Positions 16,380 to 25,358 are shown, numbered from the stretch's first letter. The stretch is 64,000 bases of DNA from Pontibacter roseus DSM 17521 (GCF_000373265.1 NZ_KB890761.1:1042599-1106598); one strand, 5' to 3'. A program made the numbers and translations. Notes: generated by a model not told the origin, from the letters alone.

Positions 16380-16572
16380 GTCATTCCGACGAAAGGAGGA
16401 ATCTGTTACCACAGCAACCTCCGGTGCGAGCGCAGCGGGAACCGGCGGTGAAAAATGCTGACAGTTTTACTACTCCTTTCCCTCACTCGCCAGCCTGCAA
16501 AAAAGCAGCAACTGCGCTGGCGATGGATGTGCGGCCGGAAGGGCGTGAGATTCCTCCTTTCGTCGAAATGAC
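16380..16572. repeat. Inverted-repeat element of 193 bp
   Basis: The left arm begins GTCATTCCGACGAAAGGAGG and the right arm ends CCTCCTTTCGTCGAAATGAC; the 25-bp arms pair with one mismatch. The 140-base interior is GC-rich and has no convincing gene. The layout is that of a small non-autonomous mobile or REP-type element. Confidence 0.6.
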
Positions 16573-16633
16573 AAAATCGAATGTCAGGATTCGCGTAGGA
16601 GATGCCCCTCTAGGGAAGGCTGAACCATTCTTT

Positions 16634-17221
16634 TTACAATTTCATCCAACGCTGCACCTCCTGCTCCGCGAACTGCTCGTTGCGCCAGCCTACGAGTTTG
16701 CTCTTGGCAGTGGGGTTGTGGTGAACGAACCACTGCTGCAGTATTTCCTTCGCTGCTGGGTAACGGCTGCTGAAACTGGCCAAATCCGTCACCGACATGG
16801 TGCGCTCACTTGGGCGGGCGGGCACAGCCACTACCTTATGGTCCAGTTCCCCATCGGTTTCCAGTTGCAGCACCCCAATCGGGATGACTTCCAGTACCGT
16901 GCCTGCCTCCAGTCTCCCTGAGAGCACGACAATCTCCAGTGGCTTCGCCTGCGCATTGATTTCAGTGGAAGGTATAAAGCCGAAGTTGGCAGGGTATGGC
17001 AGAAACTCGATGATACGGTCTTGCCCGGCCAACTTGTCCGCCTCAAACTTCTTCGTCTGTCGGTTGTAGCGCATCTTGGTGGAACTGCCTGCGGGCACTT
17101 CAATCACTGCTTGCAGCTGTTTCCGGGGCGTGTAGGTGGGAAGGGTGGTGTAGTCCGTTTGGCAAGATGAAAGGAATAGGAACTGCGCGAGTAGCAGGAG
17201 GAGGTATAGCTGGGGCTTCAT
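16634..17221 (-). CDS. Lipoprotein with a degenerate inorganic pyrophosphatase fold
   Basis: MKPQLYLLLLLAQFLFLSSC is a lipoprotein signal with lipobox LSSC; the start 14 codons upstream would hide it. The rest aligns with family I soluble inorganic pyrophosphatase: AVIEVPAGSSTKMRYN, EFLPYPANFGFIPST, PIGVLQLETDGELDHKVVAV and VGWRNEQFAEQEV. Compared with E. coli enzyme numbering, the metal-binding signature D65-x-D67-P-x-D70 reads Q-A-K-P-L-E, Glu31 is Arg, Tyr55 is Phe, Asp97 is Thr and the Tyr141-Lys142 pair is His-Asn. Only Glu20, Lys29, Tyr51, Asp102 and Lys104 remain. It is thus likely to be a membrane-anchored non-enzyme; a phosphate- or nucleotide-binding role would be a guess. Confidence 0.8.
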   Translation of the reverse strand: MKPQLYLLLLLAQFLFLSSCQTDYTTLPTYTPRKQLQAVIEVPAGSSTKMRYNRQTKKFEADKLAGQDRIIEFLPYPANFGFIPSTEINAQAKPLEIVVLSGRLEAGTVLEVIPIGVLQLETDGELDHKVVAVPARPSERTMSVTDLASFSSRYPAAKEILQQWFVHHNPTAKSKLVGWRNEQFAEQEVQRWMKL

Positions 17222-17245
17222 AGACTGGTCGGGAAGGTTGTCCTG

Positions 17246-17253
17246 CAAATATA
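17246..17253 (-). promoter_or_regulatory. Candidate -7 box for the pyrophosphatase-like lipoprotein
   Basis: Minus-strand TATATTTG is an exact match about 25 bases before the start, which supports the lipoprotein start. Confidence 0.5.
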
Positions 17254-17296
17254 AGCAGTCCATCGGAAGCGGGGGAGTAGCAGCAGCTGATGGGTC

Positions 17297-17334
17297 ATAA
17301 AAAAAGGAGCCGTTTGGTTAAAACGACTCCTTTT
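17297..17334 (-). terminator. Terminator behind rplS
   Basis: On the minus strand GGAGTCGTTTT pairs imperfectly with AAACGGCTCC and a run of T residues follows. Confidence 0.75.
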
Positions 17335-17371
17335 CACTAAAACTATGGAAAACTTATGAAAACAGGTATTT

Positions 17372-17725
17372 TTATCTTCTTTCCTTGATTCTTGCAGCCT
17401 TACCTTGCAATCCTCTCAGGTAGTACAGTCTTGCTCTTCTTACTCGGCCTTTTCTGATAAGCTCAATCTTGTCGATTGAAGGAGAAAGAAGCGGGAAAAT
17501 ACGCTCTAGTCCGATTTGGTTAGATACTTTTCTAACAGTGAATGTCTCACCGTTTGTGTTCACATTTTTGCGCTGAATTACAACACCCTGGAACTGCTGG
17601 ATACGCTCCTTGTTACCCTCACGGATCTTAACGTGGATATTGATGGTATCGCCAGCTTGGAAAGAGGGGAATGAGGCGCGCTTGTCTGTAGATTCCTGCT
17701 CGATAAATTTAATTAATTCGCTCAT
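17372..17725 (-). CDS. rplS: Large ribosomal subunit protein bL19
   Basis: The 117-residue protein sits at the interface of the two ribosomal subunits. Family blocks are [54 protein letters not shown] and [24 protein letters not shown]. The start [10 protein letters not shown] was chosen over one 11 codons upstream, which would overlap the leader. It is last in the conserved order rpsP-rimM-trmD-rplS but has its own -7 box and lies 165 bases from trmD. Confidence 0.97.
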   Translation of the reverse strand: MSELIKFIEQESTDKRASFPSFQAGDTINIHVKIREGNKERIQQFQGVVIQRKNVNTNGETFTVRKVSNQIGLERIFPLLSPSIDKIELIRKGRVRRARLYYLRGLQGKAARIKERR

Positions 17726-17769
17726 GGCTATGGTGTTAAAGCTAAATATCTTCTTCAAAATTCGGACTG

Positions 17770-17777
17770 CAAAGATA
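17770..17777 (-). promoter_or_regulatory. Candidate -7 box for rplS
   Basis: Minus-strand TATCTTTG is an exact TAnnTTTG match about 45 bases before the rplS start. Confidence 0.5.
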
Positions 17778-17844
17778 TGTAATTATTTATTACATAAGAA
17801 GATTTGCAGAAAAAAAATGTAATATTTTGAAACCTAATAGAGAA

Positions 17845-17860
17845 AACCGCTGCAGCGGTT
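17845..17860. other. Perfect 16-bp palindrome between trmD and rplS
   Basis: AACCGCTGCAGCGGTT lies in the trmD-rplS spacer. It may act as a weak terminator or processing hairpin for the upstream genes; no T run follows on the minus strand. Confidence 0.45.
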
Positions 17861-17889
17861 GTTCCCAAGGTATGCATGAAGGCTACTTC

Positions 17890-18567
17890 TTATTCGTCCA
17901 GCAGGTCTGGCCGGCGCTGTCTCGTACGCTCCACGGCCTGCTCAAAGCGCCACTGTTCTATCTTGGGGCCGTCTCCCGAAAGCAGTATATCCGGCACTTG
18001 CATGCCTTTGTATTCCGCCGGACGGGTATAGACCGGTGGTGCCAGCAACCCATCCTGAAAAGAGTCTGTCAGGGCAGAGGATTCATCGTTCAGCACACCA
18101 GGTATGATGCGGATGATAGCATCGGCCAATACAGCCGCTCCCAACTCGCCACCTGACAACACATAGTCCCCGATGCTGATTTCGTGCGTTACGAAGTGTT
18201 GGCGCACCCGCTCGTCCACGCCTTTGTAGTGGCCGCAGAGGATGATTACGTTCTGTAGCAGCGAAAACTGATTGGCTATCTGTTGGTTGAGGGTCTGCCC
18301 GTCTGGCGTCATGTAAATGATGGCATCGTACTCCCGCTGGGCCCTGAGCTCGGATATGAGCTTATCGATGGGTTCAATCATCATCACCATACCTGCTCCG
18401 CCGCCAAAGGCATAGTCATCTATCTGGCCGTGCTTGTTGATGGCGTACTTACGCAAATCGTGGATGTGAATGTCAACCAGGCCCTTTTGCTGCGCCCGCT
18501 TCACAATGGAATGGCTGAAGGGGCTCTCCAACAGGTCGGGTTGGCAACTGATGATGTCAAATCGCAT
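17890..18567 (-). CDS. trmD: tRNA (guanine-N1-)-methyltransferase
   Basis: TrmD methylates G37 of tRNAs that read codons starting with C, preventing frameshifts. The trefoil-knot SPOUT domain shows [20 protein letters not shown], the [14 protein letters not shown] loop, [26 protein letters not shown] and the knot segment [20 protein letters not shown]. The C-terminal part has [19 protein letters not shown]. At 225 residues it is slightly shorter than the E. coli enzyme (255). It follows rimM with a 17-base gap in the classic ribosomal operon. Confidence 0.97.
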   Translation of the reverse strand: MRFDIISCQPDLLESPFSHSIVKRAQQKGLVDIHIHDLRKYAINKHGQIDDYAFGGGAGMVMMIEPIDKLISELRAQREYDAIIYMTPDGQTLNQQIANQFSLLQNVIILCGHYKGVDERVRQHFVTHEISIGDYVLSGGELGAAVLADAIIRIIPGVLNDESSALTDSFQDGLLAPPVYTRPAEYKGMQVPDILLSGDGPKIEQWRFEQAVERTRQRRPDLLDE

Positions 18568-18584
18568 GGGAATGGGATTGGAGG

Positions 18585-19148
18585 CTACTCGTCGCGGTCG
18601 TCGGCGTCGTCAGGGGTGCCGGGCTGGGTGTATACCTCCAGCAAACCTTCCGGCAGGTTCACGTGCAGTTCTTTGGTTTCGTGGTCGGCGCGCACAAATA
18701 CTTCGTCCATCACAGGTACAAGCATCTCTTCGCCGTTGTAGTCCATGGCCATCAGCTGTTGCTGTGGCAAGTCGTAAAACTCTTTCACTGTGCCGAGCGG
18801 GCCGTGGTTCTGGTCCACCACACGGTAGCCGATTACGTCATGGAAGTAAAACTGTCCTTCCTCTAACTCCGGAAGCTCGTCGAGTGGCAGGTATAGGCTG
18901 GTGTTGCGCAGCTTCTCAGCCTGCTCGATGGTCTTGATGTCCTCGAACTTAATGATGAAGCGGCCTTTCGCCTGCGGCTCCATGTCTTCAATAAAAAAAG
19001 GAATCAGCCTTCCCTGTTGTTCCAGGAAGACTGATTCCAATTCATCGTAATCCTCGGGGTAGTCTACGTCGAAAAACGCAACCACTTGCCCCTTGATGCC
19101 ATGGGTCTTGACGATGTGACCTAACAGGAAGCAGTCATCAATGTTCAT
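18585..19148 (-). CDS. rimM: Ribosome maturation factor RimM
   Basis: RimM helps process 16S rRNA and binds uS19 during assembly of the small subunit head. The N-terminal beta-barrel begins with the family block [20 protein letters not shown], and the C-terminal PRC-barrel contains [40 protein letters not shown] and [12 protein letters not shown]. The tail DDADDRDE is acidic and low in complexity. It lies between rpsP (12 bases away) and trmD. Confidence 0.96.
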   Translation of the reverse strand: MNIDDCFLLGHIVKTHGIKGQVVAFFDVDYPEDYDELESVFLEQQGRLIPFFIEDMEPQAKGRFIIKFEDIKTIEQAEKLRNTSLYLPLDELPELEEGQFYFHDVIGYRVVDQNHGPLGTVKEFYDLPQQQLMAMDYNGEEMLVPVMDEVFVRADHETKELHVNLPEGLLEVYTQPGTPDDADDRDE

Positions 19149-19160
19149 GGCGGATTGAAT

Positions 19161-19706
19161 TTATGCTTGCTCTTCCGTAGTAGCTTCGCCTTCAGCAGCA
19201 GGTGCCTCTGGAGCCTCTTCTGCAGCAGGTGCGTTAGCGGCAGCCTTCTCAGCCTCACGCTGACGGATAGCCTCTGCACGAGCTTCTTTCACTTTCGTCT
19301 CAGCATCGAAAGCAGCCTTACGCTTCGCTTCCTTGTCAGATGCCAAGTTCTGACGCTTGCCTTCGATTTTGGCTTCTTTCGCGTTCTTCCACTCCTCAAA
19401 ACGAGCATCAGCCGTTTCTTGTGTGATAGCGCCTTTCGCTACACCAATCTGCAGGTGTTTCTTGTAAAGAATACCTCTGTAGGAAAGCATCGCTTTTACA
19501 GTGTCAGTTGGCTGAGCACCGTTCATTACCCACTGGAACGCCTTCTCATCGCTGAAGTCGATAGAAGCAGGGTTCGTGTTAGGGTTGTAAGTACCCAGTT
19601 TCTCGATGAATTTACCATCACGTGGTGCTCGAGCATCAGCTACTACGATGTCATAGATAGCTGCTTTTTTGCGGCCTCTGCGGGCCAGTCTGATTTTAAC
19701 TGCCAT
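19161..19706 (-). CDS. rpsP: Small ribosomal subunit protein bS16 with long C-terminal extension
   Basis: Residues 1-85 are a standard bS16: [38 protein letters not shown] and [12 protein letters not shown]. The protein then continues for about 95 more residues with a Lys/Glu/Ala helix-forming stretch ([20 protein letters not shown]) and an Ala/Glu/Pro-rich tail ending EATTEEQA. Typical bS16 is 80-90 residues; long tails are known in Bacteroidota. The extension would protrude from the ribosome or be disordered. It heads the rpsP-rimM-trmD block and has a -7 box upstream. Confidence 0.96.
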   Translation of the reverse strand: MAVKIRLARRGRKKAAIYDIVVADARAPRDGKFIEKLGTYNPNTNPASIDFSDEKAFQWVMNGAQPTDTVKAMLSYRGILYKKHLQIGVAKGAITQETADARFEEWKNAKEAKIEGKRQNLASDKEAKRKAAFDAETKVKEARAEAIRQREAEKAAANAPAAEEAPEAPAAEGEATTEEQA

Positions 19707-19759
19707 TGTTTATATAAGTGATTACGTCGGCGGAACCCGTCCGCCAGTTTTTAGAACCG

Positions 19760-19767
19760 CAAAGGTA
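19760..19767 (-). promoter_or_regulatory. Candidate -7 box for the rpsP-rimM-trmD operon
   Basis: Minus-strand TACCTTTG is an exact match about 55 bases before rpsP. Confidence 0.5.
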
Positions 19768-19891
19768 GTGATTTTGTGCCGATTAATGCAAGGAATTTAA
19801 AATTGATTTGCAGGTATGCGACATAAGGTATAGCCGTGTACCCAAGGCGCCTCCTTGCCTTCTGCCAAGATAGGACCCTCCCGGTAAAAGA

Positions 19892-19919
19892 GAAAGCCCT
19901 CCGTTGCGGAAGGGCTTTC
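19892..19919 (-). terminator. Terminator behind the desaturase gene
   Basis: GAAAGCCCT-CCG pairs with CGG-AAGGGCTTTC; on the minus strand the stem is followed by TCTTTT. Confidence 0.75.
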
Positions 19920-19928
19920 GAGGTAAGC

Positions 19929-20690
19929 TTATGCGTTGACTTTCGTGCGGACCGCTTTCACCTTCACGGGCTTCAGCTTGATGATGCTCAGTTTGTCCAG
20001 TGTCCAGATAACAGGCCAGGTTGGGTCCACTTCCCACCATTTCACCCCGAAGTTGACGCGGTTGGGCAGTTTGTGGTGGTTGTTCTGGAACAGCTCGCCG
20101 CCTGTCAGGAAGTCGAAGAAAAGCGAGTTGCGCGACTTGTCGTTGTTGTCGAAGTTCTGGTAGCCGTACTTGTGGCCGCTCCAGTTCACGATGGCGCCAT
20201 GCACCGGGCCCATCAGGAAGTGCAGGGGAAGCAGCAGGAACATCCACCACTGCGTAGCAAAGGCGATGTAGAACAGCACGTATGCCACACCCCAGCCGAT
20301 GCGGGAGAAATAGCTGTCACCCAGTTTCTCCAAGGCAGGCCACATCGGGTAGTTGCCTTCGAAGCGGCGCTCCGGCTCCACGCGGTGGTTCAGCACATCG
20401 TTGTAGATGTTCTTGGTCTTCCACATCATCGTGAAAGCGTTGTTGGAATAGTGTGGCGAATGCGGGTCACGCTCCGTGTCAGAGAAGGCGTGGTGCATAC
20501 GGTGCAGGATAGCATAGGCCCTCGGTGACAGAAAGGAAGAACCCTGTGCCAGGTATGTCAATAGGTAGAATGCCTTTTCCCAGAACGGGTTCATCGTGAA
20601 CATCTTGTGGGCCGCATAGCGGTGCAGGAAGAACGTCTGGACGAACAGGGACAGGTACCAGTGCAGGACAAAGAAAATGAGGATAGCCAT
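19929..20690 (-). CDS. Membrane fatty acid (acyl-CoA) desaturase
   Basis: The enzyme introduces a double bond into acyl chains using a di-iron centre on the cytoplasmic side of the membrane. The three His boxes of the family are present: HRYAAH near residue 23, HRMHH near residue 63 and NNHH near residue 205. Four hydrophobic helices lie between them (MAILIFFVLHWYLSLFVQTF; a segment around LLTYLAQG; VAYVLFYIAFATQWWMFLLL). The 253-residue length fits the shorter bacterial members. The tail is Lys-rich (KLKPVKVKAVRTK). It is a single gene with its own promoter and terminator; the regulator and preferred position of desaturation are unknown. Confidence 0.92.
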   Translation of the reverse strand: MAILIFFVLHWYLSLFVQTFFLHRYAAHKMFTMNPFWEKAFYLLTYLAQGSSFLSPRAYAILHRMHHAFSDTERDPHSPHYSNNAFTMMWKTKNIYNDVLNHRVEPERRFEGNYPMWPALEKLGDSYFSRIGWGVAYVLFYIAFATQWWMFLLLPLHFLMGPVHGAIVNWSGHKYGYQNFDNNDKSRNSLFFDFLTGGELFQNNHHKLPNRVNFGVKWWEVDPTWPVIWTLDKLSIIKLKPVKVKAVRTKVNA

Positions 20691-20764
20691 GAAGCAATGA
20701 TTGTGATGATGGTTGATAGAGACTCTGGAGCAGGCGGCTTGGCTGGCAAATCACCATGCCCATG

Positions 20765-20772
20765 CAAAATTA
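20765..20772 (-). promoter_or_regulatory. Candidate -7 box for the desaturase gene
   Basis: Minus-strand TAATTTTG is an exact match; a TTTA lies about 16 bases upstream in place of the -33 TTTG. The leader would be near 68 bases. Confidence 0.5.
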
Positions 20773-20818
20773 CAATCTGATTGATATATAAAGTACAGGT
20801 AAGACCATAAAAGTTCAG

Positions 20819-20840
20819 AAAGATGACGAATATCATCTTT
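20819..20840. promoter_or_regulatory. 8-bp inverted repeat upstream of the desaturase promoter
   Basis: AAAGATGA and TCATCTTT are separated by six bases (CGAATA). The site lies about 50 bases upstream of the desaturase -7 box and 14 bases past the end of the pseudouridine synthase gene, so it may be an operator or a weak terminator. Confidence 0.4.
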
Positions 20841-20853
20841 CGCTGCGTCGGTC

Positions 20854-21537
20854 TCAGCTGAGGGCTATACCTTGAAAGGGAGCCCAGATGGCTGTCGCAG
20901 GAGGCGGGGCACTGACCGAAATGATGGTTTTCAGGGTTGGGTGCTCAAACTGAAGGCGCCGCGCGTGCAGGGCTATGCTCTTATCAGGCAAGGGAGCGGG
21001 TGCGCCATACTTCAGGTCGCCAGCGATGGGGCAGTTCATAGAGGCCAGCTGCACCCGTATCTGGTGTGGCCTACCCGTGATAGGGTTCACCTCAAGCAAG
21101 TAGCTTTTCTGGTGCTGACTAATAAGCCTGTAACTCAATTCAGAGCGCTGGCCGTTGCTGTTCTCGCGGGCATAGGCCTTGGTCACGTTGCGGCTGCTGT
21201 CCTTGATGAGCCAGTGCACCAGCGTCTGTTGCTCCACCGCGGGCTTGTTGTGCACCACTGCCCAATAGGTCTTGATGGTCTTCTTGCTCCGGAACAGCTC
21301 ATTCAGTCGCGTGAGGGCTTTGGAGGTTTTAGCCAGCAGTACCACGCCACTTACTGGCCGGTCCAGTCGGTGCACCACCCCCACAAATACGTTGCCTGGC
21401 TTGTTATACTTCTCCTTCAGGTATAGCTTGGCTATATCTGCCAGGCATTCGTCACCTGTTTCGTCACCGTGCACCAGCAAGCCGGCGGGTTTATTCACCA
21501 CCAGCACATGGTTATCCTCAAAAAGAACATCTAACAT
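20854..21537 (-). CDS. RluA-family pseudouridine synthase
   Basis: The protein isomerises uridine to pseudouridine in RNA. The catalytic block GVVHRLDRPVSGVVLLAK near residue 53 contains the invariant Asp of HRLDR. Other family blocks are VLVVNKPAGLLVHGD, TYWAVVHNKP, LLEVNPITGRPHQIRVQLAS and IAGDLKYGAP. No S4 domain is present, and 227 residues is short for the family, similar to the compact RluA/TruC-like types. Whether rRNA or tRNA is the target cannot be told. It reads away from a 25-bp inverted-repeat element and panB lies behind that. Confidence 0.92.
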   Translation of the reverse strand: MLDVLFEDNHVLVVNKPAGLLVHGDETGDECLADIAKLYLKEKYNKPGNVFVGVVHRLDRPVSGVVLLAKTSKALTRLNELFRSKKTIKTYWAVVHNKPAVEQQTLVHWLIKDSSRNVTKAYARENSNGQRSELSYRLISQHQKSYLLEVNPITGRPHQIRVQLASMNCPIAGDLKYGAPAPLPDKSIALHARRLQFEHPTLKTIISVSAPPPATAIWAPFQGIALS

Positions 21538-21547
21538 AGGAATTATG

Positions 21548-21667
21548 AATTACGAATTCGGAATTATGAATTGTAGGAAGTCATCGTGCCTTATAGCATA
21601 GTGGCTGTAAGTACGAAAAGCTACCTGCTGAGTACCATTCGTAATTCATAATTCCGAATTCGTAATT
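21548..21667. repeat. Inverted-repeat element with perfect 25-bp arms
   Basis: A 25-bp sequence starting AATTACGAATTCGGAATTAT (21548-21572) is repeated perfectly in inverse orientation at 21643-21667, with 70 bases between. The element fills the gap between the pseudouridine synthase and panB genes almost exactly and resembles a small non-autonomous (MITE- or REP-like) repeat. Confidence 0.7.
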
Positions 21668-21671
21668 AGAT

Positions 21672-22490
21672 TTAATATGCCTCTTTCTCGTTGGGGAAGT
21701 CCTTACTTTTTACGTCCTGCACGTAATGCTTCACGGCATCCGTCATGATGGTATGCAGGTCGGCGTAGCGGCGCAGGAAGCGTGGCTTGAACTCTTTGTT
21801 GATGCCCAGCATGTCGTGCACCACTAGTACCTGCCCATCCACATGCGGTCCAGCCCCAATGCCAATGATAGGGATTTGCAGGGCCTCGGTCACGCGCTTC
21901 GCCAGTTCAGATGGAATCTTCTCCAGCACAATGGAAAAGCAGCCCAACTCTTGCAGCAGCAGGGCGTCTTCTATCAGTTTCTGGGCTTCGGCCTCTTCTT
22001 TGGCGCGTACCGTGTAAGTGCCGAACTTGTAAATAGACTGTGGCGTCAGGCCCAGGTGCCCCATCACGGGTACACCCGCACTGAGTATGCGCGTAATGGA
22101 TTCCTTTATTTCGGCGCCACCTTCTAGCTTGATGCCATGCGCACCAGATTCCTTCATAATCCGGATGGTGGAGCGCAAAGCCTCTGAAGAGTTGCCCTGG
22201 TAAGAACCAAACGGCAGGTCCACTACCACAAAAGCGCGGCTCACGCCCCTGATGACTGAAGAGGCGTGGTAAATCATCTGGTCCAATGTAATGGGGAGCG
22301 TGGTCTCATGGCCAGCCATCACGTTAGAGGCCGAGTCGCCAACGAGGAGTACATCCACACCGGCAGCGTCCAGAATGGTGGCCATGGAGAAGTCGTATGC
22401 CGTGAGCATGGAGATTTTCTCGCCGCGCTCTTTCATGTTCTGCAGCTGGTGCGTGGTTACTTTCTTAACGTCGCTTTTGTGGACAGACAT
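21672..22490 (-). CDS. panB: 3-methyl-2-oxobutanoate hydroxymethyltransferase
   Basis: PanB makes ketopantoate from 2-oxoisovalerate, the first committed step toward pantothenate and coenzyme A. The start [20 protein letters not shown] gives 272 residues, the usual length; a longer frame adds 72 non-conserved residues. Family motifs: [63 protein letters not shown] and [24 protein letters not shown] is the active-site region. It is transcribed alone; panC and panD are not in the window. Confidence 0.95.
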   Translation of the reverse strand: MSVHKSDVKKVTTHQLQNMKERGEKISMLTAYDFSMATILDAAGVDVLLVGDSASNVMAGHETTLPITLDQMIYHASSVIRGVSRAFVVVDLPFGSYQGNSSEALRSTIRIMKESGAHGIKLEGGAEIKESITRILSAGVPVMGHLGLTPQSIYKFGTYTVRAKEEAEAQKLIEDALLLQELGCFSIVLEKIPSELAKRVTEALQIPIIGIGAGPHVDGQVLVVHDMLGINKEFKPRFLRRYADLHTIMTDAVKHYVQDVKSKDFPNEKEAY

Positions 22491-22513
22491 AGGATGCTGT
22501 TTTAGATGAGGGT

Positions 22514-22521
22514 CAAAAGTA
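22514..22521 (-). promoter_or_regulatory. Candidate -7 box for panB
   Basis: Minus-strand TACTTTTG is an exact match about 24 bases before the panB start. Confidence 0.45.
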
Positions 22522-22530
22522 TGAAATTCA

Positions 22531-22565
22531 AAACAAAACAGCCACCCGTTCTGGCAAGTGGCTGT
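22531..22565 (-). terminator. Terminator behind lptD
   Basis: On the minus strand ACAGCCAC and GTGGCTGT form a stem with a 12-base loop, followed by TTTGTTTTG. It abuts the panB promoter. Confidence 0.75.
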
Positions 22566-22573
22566 CACAGGGG

Positions 22574-25273
22574 TTATCGGAAGTTTACGCCAGACCTGTT
22601 TCGGGAGAGCTTCAGGTCGCGTAGCAGGGCAGAGCGGGCGTTGATGGTGACGTTGTAGCCCCGCATGATGCCAAAAGGCGTCCAACCGATGCTCATCTCC
22701 CAGCAATGCAGGTCGCGGTATATGTCCAGTCTGGCGTTGGCGATGTTCTGGTTCTCAAAGTCGTAGTGGGCCGTATACCCTACTTTCCACTTGTCTGTGA
22801 AGTTCACGGTGCCTTGCACCCCGATGTTCTGCCTCAGGCTGTTCTCGGAGATGTTGGCTATACCTGCTGTGTAGAAGATGGTGTAGTCCAGGCTCAGCGT
22901 CCAGGGTATGTTGAAGTCTACGTAGTCTGGCATGAGCGGGTCAGTCGGGCTCAGCATACCGGGCAGGTTGGTAGGCGGCGGCGTGTTGCTCGCCCTGGCC
23001 TCCGGGTTAAAGTTGGCCCGCATACTCAGGTTAGCGTTGGTCAGTCGTGCCAGTTTGAAGCCAGAGCCCTCCAGCATGTAGCGGTCAATGCGGGTGCCTT
23101 CAGCGTTCAGTTGGTATGGGTCGAAAGTGGAACTCACGTTGATGTCGAAGAGCCGCAGCAGGCGCGTGTTCATGTTGATGTTGATGGGGCTGAGGCGCAG
23201 CGAATCCGAGGCAAAGTTGTAGAAGGTGGTGATGCCGAGGTTGTCAATCAGGCTGACCTTTTCAAATGCCGTGGCGGCGGAGTCAGACTTGGCCCTCACC
23301 TTCATCTCCACGTTGTTCTGAATGCCGATGCTCATGCCGCTCGTCAAACCGCCCGATGGCACAGTGCCGCCCGCAAAGCTAGGCAGTGTCTGGTAAATGG
23401 GGAGGTTAGTCAACGTGTCAATCCCTACCTGGGGTGTCTGGTAGAAGCCAAACCTGCTCTGGTCACCGAAGTTGGGGCGGTAGGAGTAGCCGATGCTGGG
23501 TCGCATTACGTGGCGTATAGCCTGCACTTTCCTGTCCTTCCGGAAATTGACGGTGCCGTATACGGTGGTGTTGAGGGTGGCGCCGCCGCTGTACTCGTAT
23601 ACCCGGCCAAAGCTCGCGGTGTCAATTCGCACCCGTCGCTGCTCTGGGTCAAACGAGTAGGTGAGCTTATTGTCGAACCAGGACTCGCGGTACGATACGG
23701 AAGGCGTCAGGTTGAAGAAACGGAGCACCTTGTAGTTGCCCAGGCCAATGCTGAAGTTGTGGTCGGCGCTCTTGCGGCCGTTCCGCCACAGGCGACCCAG
23801 GTTATCGAAGTTGATGGCAAAGGTGGAGTCTCTTTCCGTGCCGCCTATCACCGGCACAGTGCCCAAGTTACGGGCGCGCTCCACGTTCGACACCTCGTTA
23901 CGGGCGCGCAGGTTGTAGCCAAAGGTGAAGTTCTCATACCAGCGGCCTGTCGGTACGTTCTTCGAAAAAATCTCATACACGCTCATCTGCGTCATGGCGA
24001 AGTTGAGGTCCGGCAGCACGAAGTTCATCGTGGTAGGGGCTGGTCTCCGGTTTTCCCCTTCACCTACAAAGCCACCGTTGTTCTGCCCCTGGCTCAGGGT
24101 GGCGGTATAGCTGAAGGGCGTGTTCTGTATGTTCTTCTGGTACGTGATGCTCGAGTTGAACGTAGGGGTAAGGTACTGTCCCGGGTTGTTGTTCATGTTC
24201 ACCCGATTGTGCTGGCTGCTGCCCGCCCGCACGTTAGCGGTAAAGCGGCCACGGCCGGGTTTCTGCACCGGGCTGTGTGACCACGTCACGAAGGCGGTGC
24301 GCTGCGACGGGGGCAGGCCACCCAGGTCGTTGGTAGACCGGGAAGGGTCGGCAACATCCGCCTCGTCGTTCTTGAAGTAGTCGTAGCTAATGTTGAAATT
24401 GCCCCGGTACGAGTAGCGATTGACATAGGTGTTGTCCACGGCCACCCGGAAGCCGCCCAGTGAGTAGATGTCGCCGGTGATGCGGGTGCCGATGTAGTCG
24501 TTCAGGGCCAGGTAGTAGCCGCCGTTGCTCAGGTAGAAGCCGCGGGCACGCGACTCCCCGAAGGTAGGCATGATGATACCGGATGAGCGCTTGTTACGCG
24601 GTGTCGGGAAGAGGCCGAAGAGGAAACCCAGCGGCGTAGGTATGTCGGCAATCACGAGGTTGAACGGACCTGACATGATTTTGTCGTTAGGTATAGCCTT
24701 TATCTTTCCGGCGCTGATGTAGAAGTGCGGGTGCTCCAGGTTACAGGTCGTGTATTTGTTGTGCAGGCCGAAGATTTCATTCTGCTCATTTTTTTTCACC
24801 ACCTCGGAGTGTATGTATCCTTCGCCTTGCTGCGTTACCACTTCAGAGATGCGGCCTTTGCGGGTCTTGTAGTTATAGGCGATGCGCTTGGCGGCATAAT
24901 TCTCTGCGCCGTCCGCAAACACCGGAGTACCAACCTCTTTGCCGGTGGAGTCCTTGAGCGTGGTCGCGGTAAGGGTGTTGGCCTCGTAGTCAATCTGTAT
25001 GTAGGCAGCCTCGAGCTTCATGGTGCCATAATCAATTTTGGCATCACCGTACAGATGCACTACCTTGCGGTCTACCTCAAACTGAATGGAGTCCTTGGCA
25101 GAGTATTTGATTGTCGTCTCGATGTCGCCTTGGGGCACGGGAGCCGTGAGCGAATCCTGAGGGGCGGTGATGCTGACGGTGTCTTTAGGCGTGGCGACAG
25201 GCGGCCGCACCCTTTGCCCCGACACGGGCAGGGCGGAGAGCACCGCAAGCTGCAGCAACAGCAAAAAAATCAA
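22574..25273 (-). CDS. lptD: LPS-assembly outer membrane protein LptD (OstA-type)
   Basis: LptD is the outer membrane beta-barrel that delivers lipopolysaccharide to the cell surface. The N-terminal periplasmic jellyroll (OstA/LptA-like) is visible at about residues 55-190: [51 protein letters not shown]. The lipid-insertion region [20 protein letters not shown] and [20 protein letters not shown] follow, then a barrel of about 600 residues of alternating strands ending in VNFR. Length (about 900) is typical. No ATG is available: the frame from the stop upstream offers TTG (used here) or CTG at 25294, which would give [20 protein letters not shown], a better signal peptide. It diverges from an amidase gene. 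Confidence 0.9.
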   Translation of the reverse strand: MIFLLLLQLAVLSALPVSGQRVRPPVATPKDTVSITAPQDSLTAPVPQGDIETTIKYSAKDSIQFEVDRKVVHLYGDAKIDYGTMKLEAAYIQIDYEANTLTATTLKDSTGKEVGTPVFADGAENYAAKRIAYNYKTRKGRISEVVTQQGEGYIHSEVVKKNEQNEIFGLHNKYTTCNLEHPHFYISAGKIKAIPNDKIMSGPFNLVIADIPTPLGFLFGLFPTPRNKRSSGIIMPTFGESRARGFYLSNGGYYLALNDYIGTRITGDIYSLGGFRVAVDNTYVNRYSYRGNFNISYDYFKNDEADVADPSRSTNDLGGLPPSQRTAFVTWSHSPVQKPGRGRFTANVRAGSSQHNRVNMNNNPGQYLTPTFNSSITYQKNIQNTPFSYTATLSQGQNNGGFVGEGENRRPAPTTMNFVLPDLNFAMTQMSVYEIFSKNVPTGRWYENFTFGYNLRARNEVSNVERARNLGTVPVIGGTERDSTFAINFDNLGRLWRNGRKSADHNFSIGLGNYKVLRFFNLTPSVSYRESWFDNKLTYSFDPEQRRVRIDTASFGRVYEYSGGATLNTTVYGTVNFRKDRKVQAIRHVMRPSIGYSYRPNFGDQSRFGFYQTPQVGIDTLTNLPIYQTLPSFAGGTVPSGGLTSGMSIGIQNNVEMKVRAKSDSAATAFEKVSLIDNLGITTFYNFASDSLRLSPININMNTRLLRLFDINVSSTFDPYQLNAEGTRIDRYMLEGSGFKLARLTNANLSMRANFNPEARASNTPPPTNLPGMLSPTDPLMPDYVDFNIPWTLSLDYTIFYTAGIANISENSLRQNIGVQGTVNFTDKWKVGYTAHYDFENQNIANARLDIYRDLHCWEMSIGWTPFGIMRGYNVTINARSALLRDLKLSRNRSGVNFR

Positions 25274-25322
25274 AATGTAGTTTAACTTCTTCAGACTTCC
25301 CTAAAGTTTTATTTATTTTGTA

Positions 25323-25330
25323 CAAAGTTA
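25323..25330 (-). promoter_or_regulatory. Candidate -7 box for lptD
   Basis: Minus-strand TAACTTTG is an exact match; the predicted transcript start near 25316 agrees with a start codon at 25294 or 25273. An imperfect plus-strand box, TTATTTTG at 25313, could serve the divergent amidase gene. Confidence 0.5.
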
Positions 25331-25358
25331 TTGTTTTAGCTTTTAACTAACGAGCGTT

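Noticed and set aside
22706..24280. Long open frame (524 codons) on the plus strand
   Set aside because: It lies fully antisense to lptD, starts and stops at no gene-like signals and has Val/His/Gly-rich composition typical of a reverse-frame shadow.
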